A stretch of DNA of 64,000 bases from CAWGQN01 sp963824885 (GTDB lineage: Bacteria > Actinomycetota > Actinomycetes > Actinomycetales > Microbacteriaceae), in the NCBI GenBank assembly GCA_963824885.1, contig CAWGQN010000001.1, positions 1-64,000 on the forward strand, in the 5' to 3' direction. The notes under the pieces are model-generated. The model searched no databases. It was not told where the DNA came from and saw only the letters and a program-made list of their open reading frames with translations. Made by a program: the position numbers and the translations under genes. Of the stretch, positions 9,056 to 17,488 are shown one piece after another. The first letter of the stretch is position 1; each line of letters opens with the position of its first letter.

Positions 9056-10309
9056 TCAACCGGTGACGAACCGTTCAGACCAATTCAGCGCCGATTGATC
9101 GGTCAAACTCGCAATTTGATCGAGAACCGCGCGCTTTCGGTTGTCGTCGGTCGCGGCGTGGGAAAAATCCGCCGCGAATCCCGGCTCGAGTCCGGCCGGC
9201 GCCCTTTCGAGGAGTGCATCCGCAAGGGCAACAAGGAGCTCTCGCTGCTGTACGTAGACCGGTAGGCGAGTGTTTCGAGACATCACAAACGCCGCGACGA
9301 TGCCTTTAAGAACGGCGATTTCTGATTGAACATCGCGCGGCACGACAACTCGTGCCCCAAAACGAACGAGACTTCGCCCCGAATATGCCTCGCGAGTCGC
9401 CGCAACCGCCGCACCAGCAAATCGCCCGATGAGCTGGCTCGTGAGATTCTTCAGCCGCCCGTGGGCCGCGCGGCTCCCATCCCACTCACTCAACCACGAC
9501 TCAAGATGATCTAAACGGTCGAACGCAACAAGAAGCTCGTCGTGCGCAATTTCACCGCCGATCCACGCGTACATCGACGAAACGAGGGCCTCGTGATCGA
9601 CTCTTCGGCCGAGCGCGGCCACGTCGACGTAGCCGTTTACAACGGCGTCTTCGAAATCGTGCACGGAATACGCAATGTCGTCCGACAGATCCATGACTTG
9701 CGACTCAATACACTGGACACCGTCTGGGGCTCGGTTGCGCAGCCAATCGAACGCCGTGACATCATCGTCGTAGAAACCATATTTGGCGCGGCCTCCCGGA
9801 TCCGGAACCGAACGAGACGCGGGCCACGGATACTTGCAACTCGCGTCAAGACTTGCCCGGGTCAAATTGAGACCGTACGGACGACCATCAGAACCGAAGA
9901 CCTTGGGTTCGAGGCGTGTCAGCAATCGAAGCGTTTGCGCATTGCCCTCGAAACCGCCAATATCGTGTGCCCACACATTGAGCGCTCGTTCTCCATTGTG
10001 ACCAAACGGGGGGTGCCCAATGTCGTGAGCGAGACACGCTGTATCGACGACATCTGGATCGAGCTTGAGCATTGTCGCAAGTTCACGTCCCACTTGGGCG
10101 ACTTCGAGTGAGTGTGTCAATCGATTGCGAGCGAAATCGATTCCCGCGGTTGGGCTGAGCACTTGCGTCTTGGCGGAAAGCCGCCGAAGCGCGCTCGAAT
10201 GCAGAAGCCGAGCGCGATCTCGCGCGAAATCGCTGCGATGCGTCCCGTGGGTTTCGGGAAGCCACCTCTCACGGTCACCCGCAGCGTATTCCGAGGCTGA
10301 TTGAGTCAT
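9056..10309 (-). CDS. dgt: Deoxyguanosinetriphosphate triphosphohydrolase-like protein
   Basis: A 417-residue HD-domain dNTPase that cleaves dNTPs to nucleoside and triphosphate. The N-terminal family signature HRSDFARDRARLLHSSALRRL is followed by the metal-binding sequence NRLTHSLEVAQVGREL (first His) and ACLAHDIGHPPFGHNGE (the HD pair). A later Asp ligand is in SDDIAYSVHDFEDA. The gene starts one base after the stop of dusB and precedes dnaG, the usual actinobacterial order. The length is normal and no key residue is missing. Confidence 0.94.
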   Translation of the reverse strand: MTQSASEYAAGDRERWLPETHGTHRSDFARDRARLLHSSALRRLSAKTQVLSPTAGIDFARNRLTHSLEVAQVGRELATMLKLDPDVVDTACLAHDIGHPPFGHNGERALNVWAHDIGGFEGNAQTLRLLTRLEPKVFGSDGRPYGLNLTRASLDASCKYPWPASRSVPDPGGRAKYGFYDDDVTAFDWLRNRAPDGVQCIESQVMDLSDDIAYSVHDFEDAVVNGYVDVAALGRRVDHEALVSSMYAWIGGEIAHDELLVAFDRLDHLESWLSEWDGSRAAHGRLKNLTSQLIGRFAGAAVAATREAYSGRSLVRFGARVVVPRDVQSEIAVLKGIVAAFVMSRNTRLPVYVQQRELLVALADALLERAPAGLEPGFAADFSHAATDDNRKRAVLDQIASLTDQSALNWSERFVTG

Positions 10310-10310
10310 T

Positions 10311-11486
10311 TCAGCCGCCGCTCGCGTTTATTTCGGCACCCGCAAGCGCACGCGCGTCGTCGGTCGCAAGATCGCGAGAATCGAGCCACCCGTCGGGCAA
10401 TGAGGGAGATCTCGGTGCGCCCGCTCGCCCACGGGGACCGCGCGCACCCTCGCCCGGATGGGACTGATTGTGATCGAGCACGCCAAGAAGATCGTCAAGC
10501 TGACGGAGCGATTGAACCGTCGAGAGGCGCGCGCGAAGCTCGCCCCCCACCGAGTACCCCTTGAAATACCACGCGACGTGCTTGCGAAGATCGCGGCACG
10601 CGCGATCTTCGCTGCCGAAGTAATCGACGAGCAATTCGGCATGGCGCCTGAACACGCCGGCCACGTCTCCCAAACTCGGTTCTGGGCCGCCACTCTTGCC
10701 CGAAAAAACAGCGTTGAGATCGCCAAATAGCCACGGGCGACCAAGACACCCGCGCCCCACGACGACACCGTCGCACCCCGTTTCCCTCATCATTTTCACC
10801 GCATCATAAGCGGACCAAATATCTCCGTTGCCTAAAACCGGCACAGTCGGGAGTGCCCGCTTGAGGCGCGCAATCGCGCTCCAGTGTGCGCTTCCCGAAT
10901 AGAAATCGGCGGCGGTCCGGGCGTGGAGGGCGACGGCCGCGCAACCGGCGCCCTCGGCCACTCGTCCGGCTTCCAAATATGTGAGGTGGCCGGAATCGAC
11001 GCCCATGCGCATCTTGACGGTGAGAGGAATGGTGCCCGCCGCCGCGATGGCACGCTCGAGGATAGCTCGAAAGAGGCTGATTTTCCACGGAAGTGCTGCT
11101 CCCCCGCCCCGGCGAGTGACCTTGGGCACGGGACACCCGAAATTGAGGTCAATGTGATCGGCTCTATCCTCCGCGACAAGCAGTGTGACGGCTTCGGCAA
11201 CGACCGCGGGGTCGACTCCGTAGAGCTGGATCGACCGAGGCGTCTCGGACTCGTGGTGAGAAATAAGCCGCATCGACTCCGGGGTGCGTTCGACGAGCGC
11301 GCGGGACGTAATCATTTCGCTCACGTAGAGTCCCGCACCGTGTTCTCGACAGAGGCGGCGAAACGCCGTGTTGGTAATACCCGCCATCGGCGCAAGAACA
11401 ACCGGGACCGCGAGTGAAATTGGGCCAATTGTCAGGAGCTGTCGTGAACCGCTCGGTGCCACGTCAAGAACGGCGGTCGCGGTCAT
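10311..11486 (-). CDS. dusB: tRNA-dihydrouridine synthase
   Basis: An FMN enzyme that reduces uridine in the tRNA D-loop. A TIM barrel starts with VVLAPMAGITNTAFRRLCREHG, and the catalytic Cys is in HIDLNFGCPVPKVTRRGGGAAL. Downstream are VTVKMRMGVD, ALHARTA and the FMN-phosphate site ILGNGDIW/GVVVGRGCLGRPW. The ATG at 11486 is chosen; a TTG six codons upstream is possible. The C-terminal 60 residues (PGEGARGPRGRAGAPRSP and on) are low complexity and longer than in enterobacterial DusB. It lies between uppS and dgt. Confidence 0.94.
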   Translation of the reverse strand: MTATAVLDVAPSGSRQLLTIGPISLAVPVVLAPMAGITNTAFRRLCREHGAGLYVSEMITSRALVERTPESMRLISHHESETPRSIQLYGVDPAVVAEAVTLLVAEDRADHIDLNFGCPVPKVTRRGGGAALPWKISLFRAILERAIAAAGTIPLTVKMRMGVDSGHLTYLEAGRVAEGAGCAAVALHARTAADFYSGSAHWSAIARLKRALPTVPVLGNGDIWSAYDAVKMMRETGCDGVVVGRGCLGRPWLFGDLNAVFSGKSGGPEPSLGDVAGVFRRHAELLVDYFGSEDRACRDLRKHVAWYFKGYSVGGELRARLSTVQSLRQLDDLLGVLDHNQSHPGEGARGPRGRAGAPRSPSLPDGWLDSRDLATDDARALAGAEINASGG

Positions 11487-11521
11487 CACGCTCAATTGTC
11501 GCAAAATTTTGTGATAGTGAT

Positions 11522-12323
11522 CTATCTTGGCGCGTCAACCGCTCCTCCGAATCGGCGATTTCGAGCCTCGTAGAGCTTAATCGCTTTCCATAATTCTTCG
11601 CGATTAAAGTCGGGCCACAGCGTCTTGAGAAAAACCAACTCCGCGTAGGCACTCTGCCACAGCAAGAAATTGCTCGTGCGCTGTTCGCCGGAACTGCGCA
11701 CGAGCAAGTCCACCTCGGGAAGATCGGGCGCGTAGAGATTCCGTTGAATAAGCGCTTCGGTAATCTGTGACGGCTTCGTGCGCCCAGCAGCGAGATCGTC
11801 AGCGATTCGCCTCACCGCATCAACAATTTCGATCCGGCCACCAGTAGTTAATGCACATCGTGAGCGTCAAAACGCGATTACGGGCCGTCAGTTTTTCGGC
11901 CGCGCGAAGTTCAGAAACTACGGATCGCCACAATCGCGGCGTGCGACCAGCCCAACGCACGCACACGCCCCACTCATTGAGCTGGTCGCGCCGCCGACGC
12001 AACACCTCTCGATTGAATCCCATGAGAAACCTGATTTCTTCGGGCGACCTCCTCCAGTTTTCGGTCGAAAAGGCGTAAACGCTCAAGTACCGCACGCCAA
12101 TCTGCAGAGCTCCCGCAACGACGTCAAGAAGTGCTTCTTCACCGGCTCGATGGCCCTCTATGCGCGGTAGCCCGCGATCATTTGCCCAGCGACCATTGCC
12201 ATCCATCACGATAGCAATGTGACGAGGAAGGGCCGCGGACGTCACCGCGGGCGGATACACTCCCGTCCAATCCACGGGTCGAAACTCGGTCGCGGTTCGA
12301 ACACGAGTCTTCTTCGAACTCAT
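11522..12323 (-). pseudogene. uppS: Polyprenyl diphosphate synthase with one-base frameshift
   Basis: A cis-prenyltransferase that makes the C50/C55 lipid carrier for cell-wall synthesis. The N-terminal part has HIAIVMDGNGRWANDRG (catalytic Asp), SVYAFSTENWRRSPEE and a run to LTMCINY. Reading then fails because an extra T (opposite position 11843) changes NYGGRIEIVDAVRR to NYWWPDRNC-stop at 11820. The other frame completes the enzyme with DLPEVDLLVRSSGEQRTSNFLLWQSAYAELVF and ends at 11522. Everything else is intact. The ATG at 12323 overlaps the recO stop by 4 bp. The gene is normally essential, so sequencing error, a very recent mutation or a second uppS elsewhere are the options. Confidence 0.92.
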
Positions 12324-13042
12324 CGGGACACGTGCTCGAGAGACCGCAACCCGCGTTCGAGATGCCAGTTGGTGTACGCCGCGACGACGCCACTTGCTCG
12401 CGCGCGCGTCGATTCGTCGGTCACGTCCGCGTGAGTCCAATTGCCCGATAGAAGGGCGCCAAGCAGGGCGACCGTGGCCGAGTCAAGCCGCGCAACGCCC
12501 GGTGGACCGCACGTGTCACACACGACTCCACCGAGTTGCACGACGAGAGCGGAATGTGGGCCGGTTGAACCACAGCGCGCGCAATCAACAAAATTCGGCG
12601 CCCACCCGGCAATCGATAACGCGCGCACGAGGTAGGCGTCCAGCGTCAGGCGAGCACCGTGCTCCGACCGGGAAAGAGATCGTAGTGCTCCAAGAAGCAA
12701 AAGGTACTGTTGCACTGAACCCTCGTCGTCAGTCAGCTTTTCTGCCGTCTCCGCCATCGCGTTCGCGGCGGTGTAGCTTTCATAGTCGGTTGCGATCATC
12801 GCGCCATAGGTTCCAACCGACTCCGCTTGTGTCACAATATCAAGCGCGCGACCGCCATAGAGTTGCACATCCGCGACCATAAAAGGTTCGAGCCGTGCGC
12901 CAAACTTTGACGCCGTTCGCCGCACTCCCTTTGCAACCGCACGCACCTTACCGTGACCGCGAGTGAGGAGGGTCACAATGCGATCCGCCTCGCCCAGCTT
13001 GTGGGTGCGAAGAACAACGGCTTCATCACGATAGAGCGGCAC
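12320..13042 (-). CDS. recO: DNA repair protein RecO
   Basis: RecO loads RecA onto gaps together with RecF and RecR. The 240-residue protein has an N-terminal OB fold (MPLYRDEAVVLRTHKLGEADRIVTLLTRGHG), a helical middle and a zinc site of two Cys pairs (CARCGSTG and CDTCG, about residues 157-185). It sits between leuA and uppS and overlaps uppS by 4 bp, which is the standard actinobacterial arrangement. Confidence 0.95.
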   Translation of the reverse strand: MPLYRDEAVVLRTHKLGEADRIVTLLTRGHGKVRAVAKGVRRTASKFGARLEPFMVADVQLYGGRALDIVTQAESVGTYGAMIATDYESYTAANAMAETAEKLTDDEGSVQQYLLLLGALRSLSRSEHGARLTLDAYLVRALSIAGWAPNFVDCARCGSTGPHSALVVQLGGVVCDTCGPPGVARLDSATVALLGALLSGNWTHADVTDESTRARASGVVAAYTNWHLERGLRSLEHVSR

Positions 13043-13086
13043 GAGTCAATTATCCTTGAACACCATCGTGTTCGCCGTGAGGGGGG

Positions 13087-14862
13087 TTACGAAACCGCGA
13101 CGAGTTCCGATTCGCCCGCTCGTGTCCGAATGGAACGATTCACCGCCGACACAATTGCTTTCAGAGACGCTGTACCGCTGTCACTATTGATTCCGACGCC
13201 CCACAATCGCACGCCGTTGACCTCGAGATCAACGTAAGCGGCGGCAACCGCGTTCCCTCCGGCGGATAATGCGTGTTCGACAAAGTTATGCAAGGTGATT
13301 GCAATTCCCTCGCGCGCGAGGACTCCGAGAAACGCGTCGACCGGACCGTTTCCCGCACCATCGAGAGTGGTCGTCTCATCATTATCAGACAGATCAATGC
13401 TCACGACAGCGTCTCCCGACAAGTCGTTCGCCGTTCGCATTCCCCTCAGTTCAAACCGGCCCCACGTCGCGTCTCGCCCATCGTGGGGAACCGCAAGATA
13501 CTCGTCGCAAAAAAGATCCCAAATTTGAGCACTCGTGAGTTCGCCTCCCCCCGCGTCTGTTTTCGATTGCACGATTGCCCCAAACTCAATTTGTAGACCG
13601 CGAGGTAAGTCGAGCGAGTGGTCAGTCTTGAGTAAATATGCGACACCGCCTTTGCCCGATTGCGAATTGACCCGAATAACCGCCTCGTAGCTGCGCCCGA
13701 GGTCCCTCGGATCAACTGGCAAATACGGCACCGCCCACGGGAGATCATCCACGGCACGACCCACGGCGTTGGCTCGAGAGGTCATCCCCTCAATGCCCTT
13801 CTTGATCGCGTCTTGATGCGATCCGCTGAACGCGGTGAAAACCAAATTCCCCGACCACGGGCTGCGCTCGTCCACGGACAATTGATTGCAATATTCGGCC
13901 ACTCGCTTGATTTCGTCAATGTCGCTGAAATCAATTTGAGGATCGATCCCCTGACTAAAGAGGTTGACCCCCAAAGCAACCAGGTCAACGTTTCCCGTGC
14001 GTTCGCCGTTTCCGAACAGACAGCCTTCAATGCGATCAGCGCCGGCCAAACAACCGAGCTCGGCGGCGGCAATCGCCGTGCCCCGATCATTGTGCGGGTG
14101 AAGCGACAAGACGATTTTCTCTCGCTGCGCGAGTCGCCTCGACATCCATTCGATCGAGTCAGCGTAGACATTCGGAGTCGCCATTTCAACTGTCGACGGA
14201 AGATTAATAATTGCCTTTCGCTCAGACGTCGGTTCAAAAACGTCTACGACACGGTCACAGATTTCGAGAGCGAACTCGATCTCCGTCCCCGTGAAGCTCT
14301 CGGGCGAAAACTCATGGAAAATCGTCGTTTCGGGCACGACATCGTTCAACTCGCGACACAACCGCGCTCCTCGAAGGGCAAGGTCGATAATTCCCTGCCT
14401 ATCGGTGCTAAACACGACCTCGCGCTGAAGAACGCTCGTCGACGTATACAAATGCACAATCGCTTGGTGAGCGCCGGCGATTGACTCGTACGTACGCCGA
14501 ATAAGGTGATCCCGCGCTTGTGTCAAAACTTGAATCGTTACGTCCGCGGGAATCGCGTTGTCATCTATGAGACCGCGAACGAAATCGAAGTCGGTTTGGC
14601 TCGCCGAGGGAAACCCAACCTCAATCTCTTTGTACCCCATGCGCACGAGGAGGTTAAACATGATTCGTTTACGCTCGACACTCATTGGGTCAACAAGCGC
14701 CTGATTGCCGTCTCGCAAGTCGACCGCGCACCATCGCGGCGCGTCCGTAATGCGCTTGGACGGCCACTCGCGGTCGGGGAGGTCGATCCTCATCCCCACT
14801 TGCTCGTAGTACGGACGGTATCGATGTATCGGCATCATTGACGCCGTTTGCATATTTTTCAT
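13087..14862 (-). CDS. leuA: 2-isopropylmalate synthase
   Basis: The first committed enzyme of leucine synthesis joins acetyl-CoA and 2-oxoisovalerate. The 591-residue protein has the HMGL-like TIM barrel with RWCAVDLRDGNQALVDPM (catalytic Arg and metal-binding Asp) and SLHPHNDRGTAIAAAELG (metal-binding HxH). The C-terminal LeuA dimer domain, the leucine allosteric site, runs from about residue 440 with GTASLKAIVSAVNRS near the end. The length matches the long actinobacterial form. A GGAAG sequence precedes the ATG. A leucine-rich leader peptide lies upstream and probably attenuates expression. Confidence 0.96.
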   Translation of the reverse strand: MKNMQTASMMPIHRYRPYYEQVGMRIDLPDREWPSKRITDAPRWCAVDLRDGNQALVDPMSVERKRIMFNLLVRMGYKEIEVGFPSASQTDFDFVRGLIDDNAIPADVTIQVLTQARDHLIRRTYESIAGAHQAIVHLYTSTSVLQREVVFSTDRQGIIDLALRGARLCRELNDVVPETTIFHEFSPESFTGTEIEFALEICDRVVDVFEPTSERKAIINLPSTVEMATPNVYADSIEWMSRRLAQREKIVLSLHPHNDRGTAIAAAELGCLAGADRIEGCLFGNGERTGNVDLVALGVNLFSQGIDPQIDFSDIDEIKRVAEYCNQLSVDERSPWSGNLVFTAFSGSHQDAIKKGIEGMTSRANAVGRAVDDLPWAVPYLPVDPRDLGRSYEAVIRVNSQSGKGGVAYLLKTDHSLDLPRGLQIEFGAIVQSKTDAGGGELTSAQIWDLFCDEYLAVPHDGRDATWGRFELRGMRTANDLSGDAVVSIDLSDNDETTTLDGAGNGPVDAFLGVLAREGIAITLHNFVEHALSAGGNAVAAAYVDLEVNGVRLWGVGINSDSGTASLKAIVSAVNRSIRTRAGESELVAVS

Positions 14863-14907
14863 GACTTCCGGTCTTCTCGCGGGTGGTGATTAAGCCCAGA
14901 CACGACT

Positions 14908-14948
14908 CCGCGACGAGTGAGGCCTTACGAAACTATGACCCGTCGCGG
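14908..14948 (-). promoter_or_regulatory. leuA leader stem-loop
   Basis: CCGCGACG (14948-14941) pairs perfectly with CGTCGCGG (14915-14908), an 8-bp GC-rich stem. The 5' arm lies 5-13 nt after the last leucine codon of the leader peptide, so a ribosome stalled for lack of charged tRNA-Leu would cover it and free the 3' arm. No U-run follows the stem, so translational control or Rho-dependent termination is more likely than a simple intrinsic terminator. Confidence 0.55.
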
Positions 14949-14977
14949 CAACGAAGAAGAAGCAAACCGAAAGACAT
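14933..14977 (-). CDS. leuA leader peptide
   Basis: A 14-codon reading frame, MSFGLLLLRCRDGS, ends 70 nt before leuA and contains four consecutive leucine codons (TTG CTT CTT CTT at 14965-14954). This is the hallmark of ribosome-mediated attenuation, and leader peptides with leucine codons upstream of leuA have been proposed in Actinobacteria. The ATG sits six bases after a TATCCT hexamer, so it would be translated from a leaderless mRNA. It is too short to judge by composition; the codon run and position make the case. Confidence 0.75.
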   Translation of the reverse strand: MSFGLLLLRCRDGS

Positions 14978-14983
14978 CGAACT

Positions 14984-14989
14984 AGGATA
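14984..14989 (-). promoter_or_regulatory. -10 hexamer of the leuA leader
   Basis: TATCCT lies 6 nt before the leader-peptide ATG and predicts transcription starting at that ATG. Confidence 0.5.
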
Positions 14990-15007
14990 CACCGACCCGT
15001 CGCTCCT

Positions 15008-17488
15008 TCAGCCCCGACCACGAATGAGACGCACCGATTGGCGCACCGACAGCTCGGGAAGATACGCGCGCGCAAGGGCAATTCCGACCGGCGCGAGCGC
15101 AACCGGATCAGGATACGCCAAGTAAACCGGGTGGATTTCGGGGTGAAACTTCTGCTTGAAGGCGAGCAACGAACGAAAGCCATAAACCGGTTCAAGTGCA
15201 ACTCCCATAAACGCGAGGACGCGCGGCGCGAGTCCCAATTCGTCATCCTTCCCTTGTGAACGCGCGAGGGGAGCCGCTGACAAGCTCACAAAATCAATTT
15301 CAGAGTTGTCGCGCATTCGTTCCGCTACCTGCGCGATGAGGAACTCCATGACGCCGTTGAAACTATCCGGAAGGCGGCGCATGAAGTCGAGGGTCCACCC
15401 GATAACCGCGCCGTCACGATACGTGGGAAGCCAGCTTGTGACCGCAAGAACTCGCTCATTGGTATCGACGGCAATCATGAGCTGCACCTCGGGATCTCGC
15501 AGCTCATCGAGGCCCCCAAGCGTGAAACCCATCTCGGGAAGACCCTTTTCGGCAATCCACATTTCTGACATTTCAACAATTTGGGCCATTGTCGACGCCG
15601 AAAGTGCCCGATACGTCGTCCACTCTGCCCGGACATCGGTGCGCGCAGCCCTACTGATTGACGTGCGAATATCTTGCCACTTCCTTCCCGTGGTGCTCCA
15701 CGCGCGCGGGCGAATGAGTGTCTCTTCACCCACGGCCATTGTCTGCCATCCGCTTCGCTCGAAGAAATGGCGCCATCGCTCGTGCACGCTGTAAAAGACG
15801 GGGGTCAGCGCGTGGTCGTCGCAAAAGGCTGTGAAATCGTGGACAGCTTCTTCGGCGACGTCGTCGGGACCAACAGGATCGGATGTCGTTATGGCGATCC
15901 CGTTCACGACCCGATACGCAATCACAACGTTCCCATCGGCTGAGAACCAATACGAATTGCCGGGCCACGTCGCCATAAATGAAAGAGAACCGGCACCCCG
16001 GGCGAGCGCACGCCGAAGTCTCGCTTGTTCCCCGCTTCCCATGCGCATGGGAGTCACTCGGAGCGCTCGCATCGAAGCAACGATGACCGCCAACCAAAAA
16101 ATGGGGCCGATCCACTGATAAAGCAACGTTGACCACAGGTCTGTCGGGAGAAACTGGACGGACTCAATACGCAGGAATCCAACGGGCACAAACCGTTCGG
16201 GAAGATCGGCAATCAGATCAACCAAGCGTGCTGATGGCCGAAAGCGATCACGCAACACCCATCCAATGGACACGTACACGAGCGAGATCATCGCCAAACT
16301 CGTACCAATCGCGAGCCCAAGCCTCAAAACGGTCCGCCGCGGCGCGCGAATGGGAAAGTGTCGAAGATTCGCGAGAACGATTCCCGCGGTACCCAGCGGA
16401 ATAACCAGCGATACGACAAGAGCAAACACTACTTCCCAGTGCCGATACGCGTCGACACTCATGACGTACTTTTCTCCCGAGATTGGAAGGAAGCCGTAGT
16501 AATACGCAGCGAGCGACGCGAGCGCGAGATTGACGACGATTGCGAGCCATGCGGCTACGCGGCGCCCACGAAGCAACCCGTACGCCGCAACGAGGAGGGT
16601 CACAAGCGGAAGAAGCGAAACCAGAACGGGGCCAACTCCCGCCGCCCGTTCAACCGCAATCTCTCTCAGACACGACACGGTGATGTCGCCAACAAGGCAG
16701 CGATCAGCGAGATCCGTCGGATCGGGAACAGGTCGGGTGAGAAGCAAACCGAGAGGGGCCAAAGGCCCCAATCGCGGACCAGAAAATACCGTGACAACCG
16801 GGCCAATGGCGAGGATAGCGACGACGGAGGCAAGGAGCGTGCGAACCTCGTGGTGCGAACTACGCATCCACGCGAGTCGCAACGGATGCGGACGATATGC
16901 GACGCTAAAGAGAAGGCCAATCACCGCCGCAAAGAATCGATACAAGTCGGACGGGTGTCCGGCGTACAAGAGAAATACAACGGTCGTCACGAGGATTCCG
17001 GCCCGAATTCGCCGCCGCAAGAGCGGACCAGCAAAACCGCTCGCGGCCATGATGGTCCCCACCGACGCGGTGAGCGGGTTCAGCACAACGAAATCGCGAA
17101 CGCCGCTCGCCCACATTTCACTCGTTGCAACGCCCACGGCTTGCACCGCGATTCCGGCGCCAGTGGCAACATAAACGGTCACGACGAACGCGATCACGGT
17201 TCGGAGGGTGCCCATCAAGCGCTCTGCGGTACCAACCAGAATGATAATTCCCACCAAGGAAACGACTAACTCGGCACTACTTCCGGTGAAGAACGACGAC
17301 GTAATGGGCGCCCACCAGTGCCCCTCACGAACGATCGACCGATACCCCGAACCCACCATGAGAGTTGCGCTCGTGGATGGACCCGAAATCGGGTTGACGG
17401 CGAGTGCGATGACCAACACCGACGCGAAAAGAAAAATTGAAAGCGGTCGCGTGCGTGCAAAGTGCGCGATATTTCGTGCAAACCTCAT
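15008..17488 (-). CDS. MprF-like membrane protein with DUF2156 aminoacyltransferase domain
   Basis: An 826-residue protein. About residues 15-200 form six membrane helices arranged like a rhomboid domain (AASG near the nucleophile position, no clear catalytic His). About 215-480 hold further membrane helices. From about 490 a soluble DUF2156 domain follows, the GNAT-like part of MprF that moves an amino acid from aminoacyl-tRNA to a membrane lipid (WPGNSYWFSADGNVVIAYRVVNGIAITTSDPVG and VNDFVSLSAAPLA-like region near 745). The family modifies phosphatidylglycerol or diacylglycerol with Lys, Ala or similar. The gene overlaps the upstream hydrolase by 4 bp and follows a two-component system, so a surface-charge module is inferred. 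The amino acid used cannot be told. Confidence 0.85.
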   Translation of the reverse strand: MRFARNIAHFARTRPLSIFLFASVLVIALAVNPISGPSTSATLMVGSGYRSIVREGHWWAPITSSFFTGSSAELVVSLVGIIILVGTAERLMGTLRTVIAFVVTVYVATGAGIAVQAVGVATSEMWASGVRDFVVLNPLTASVGTIMAASGFAGPLLRRRIRAGILVTTVVFLLYAGHPSDLYRFFAAVIGLLFSVAYRPHPLRLAWMRSSHHEVRTLLASVVAILAIGPVVTVFSGPRLGPLAPLGLLLTRPVPDPTDLADRCLVGDITVSCLREIAVERAAGVGPVLVSLLPLVTLLVAAYGLLRGRRVAAWLAIVVNLALASLAAYYYGFLPISGEKYVMSVDAYRHWEVVFALVVSLVIPLGTAGIVLANLRHFPIRAPRRTVLRLGLAIGTSLAMISLVYVSIGWVLRDRFRPSARLVDLIADLPERFVPVGFLRIESVQFLPTDLWSTLLYQWIGPIFWLAVIVASMRALRVTPMRMGSGEQARLRRALARGAGSLSFMATWPGNSYWFSADGNVVIAYRVVNGIAITTSDPVGPDDVAEEAVHDFTAFCDDHALTPVFYSVHERWRHFFERSGWQTMAVGEETLIRPRAWSTTGRKWQDIRTSISRAARTDVRAEWTTYRALSASTMAQIVEMSEMWIAEKGLPEMGFTLGGLDELRDPEVQLMIAVDTNERVLAVTSWLPTYRDGAVIGWTLDFMRRLPDSFNGVMEFLIAQVAERMRDNSEIDFVSLSAAPLARSQGKDDELGLAPRVLAFMGVALEPVYGFRSLLAFKQKFHPEIHPVYLAYPDPVALAPVGIALARAYLPELSVRQSVRLIRGRG

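Noticed and set aside
11522..11815. A separate small gene downstream of uppS
   Set aside because: Its sequence is the C-terminal third of uppS in another frame, so it was merged into one broken gene.
16358..17269. 303-codon open frame antisense to the MprF-like gene
   Set aside because: It is rich in Arg, Asn, Glu and His with no domain pattern, as expected from the complement of a membrane-protein gene.
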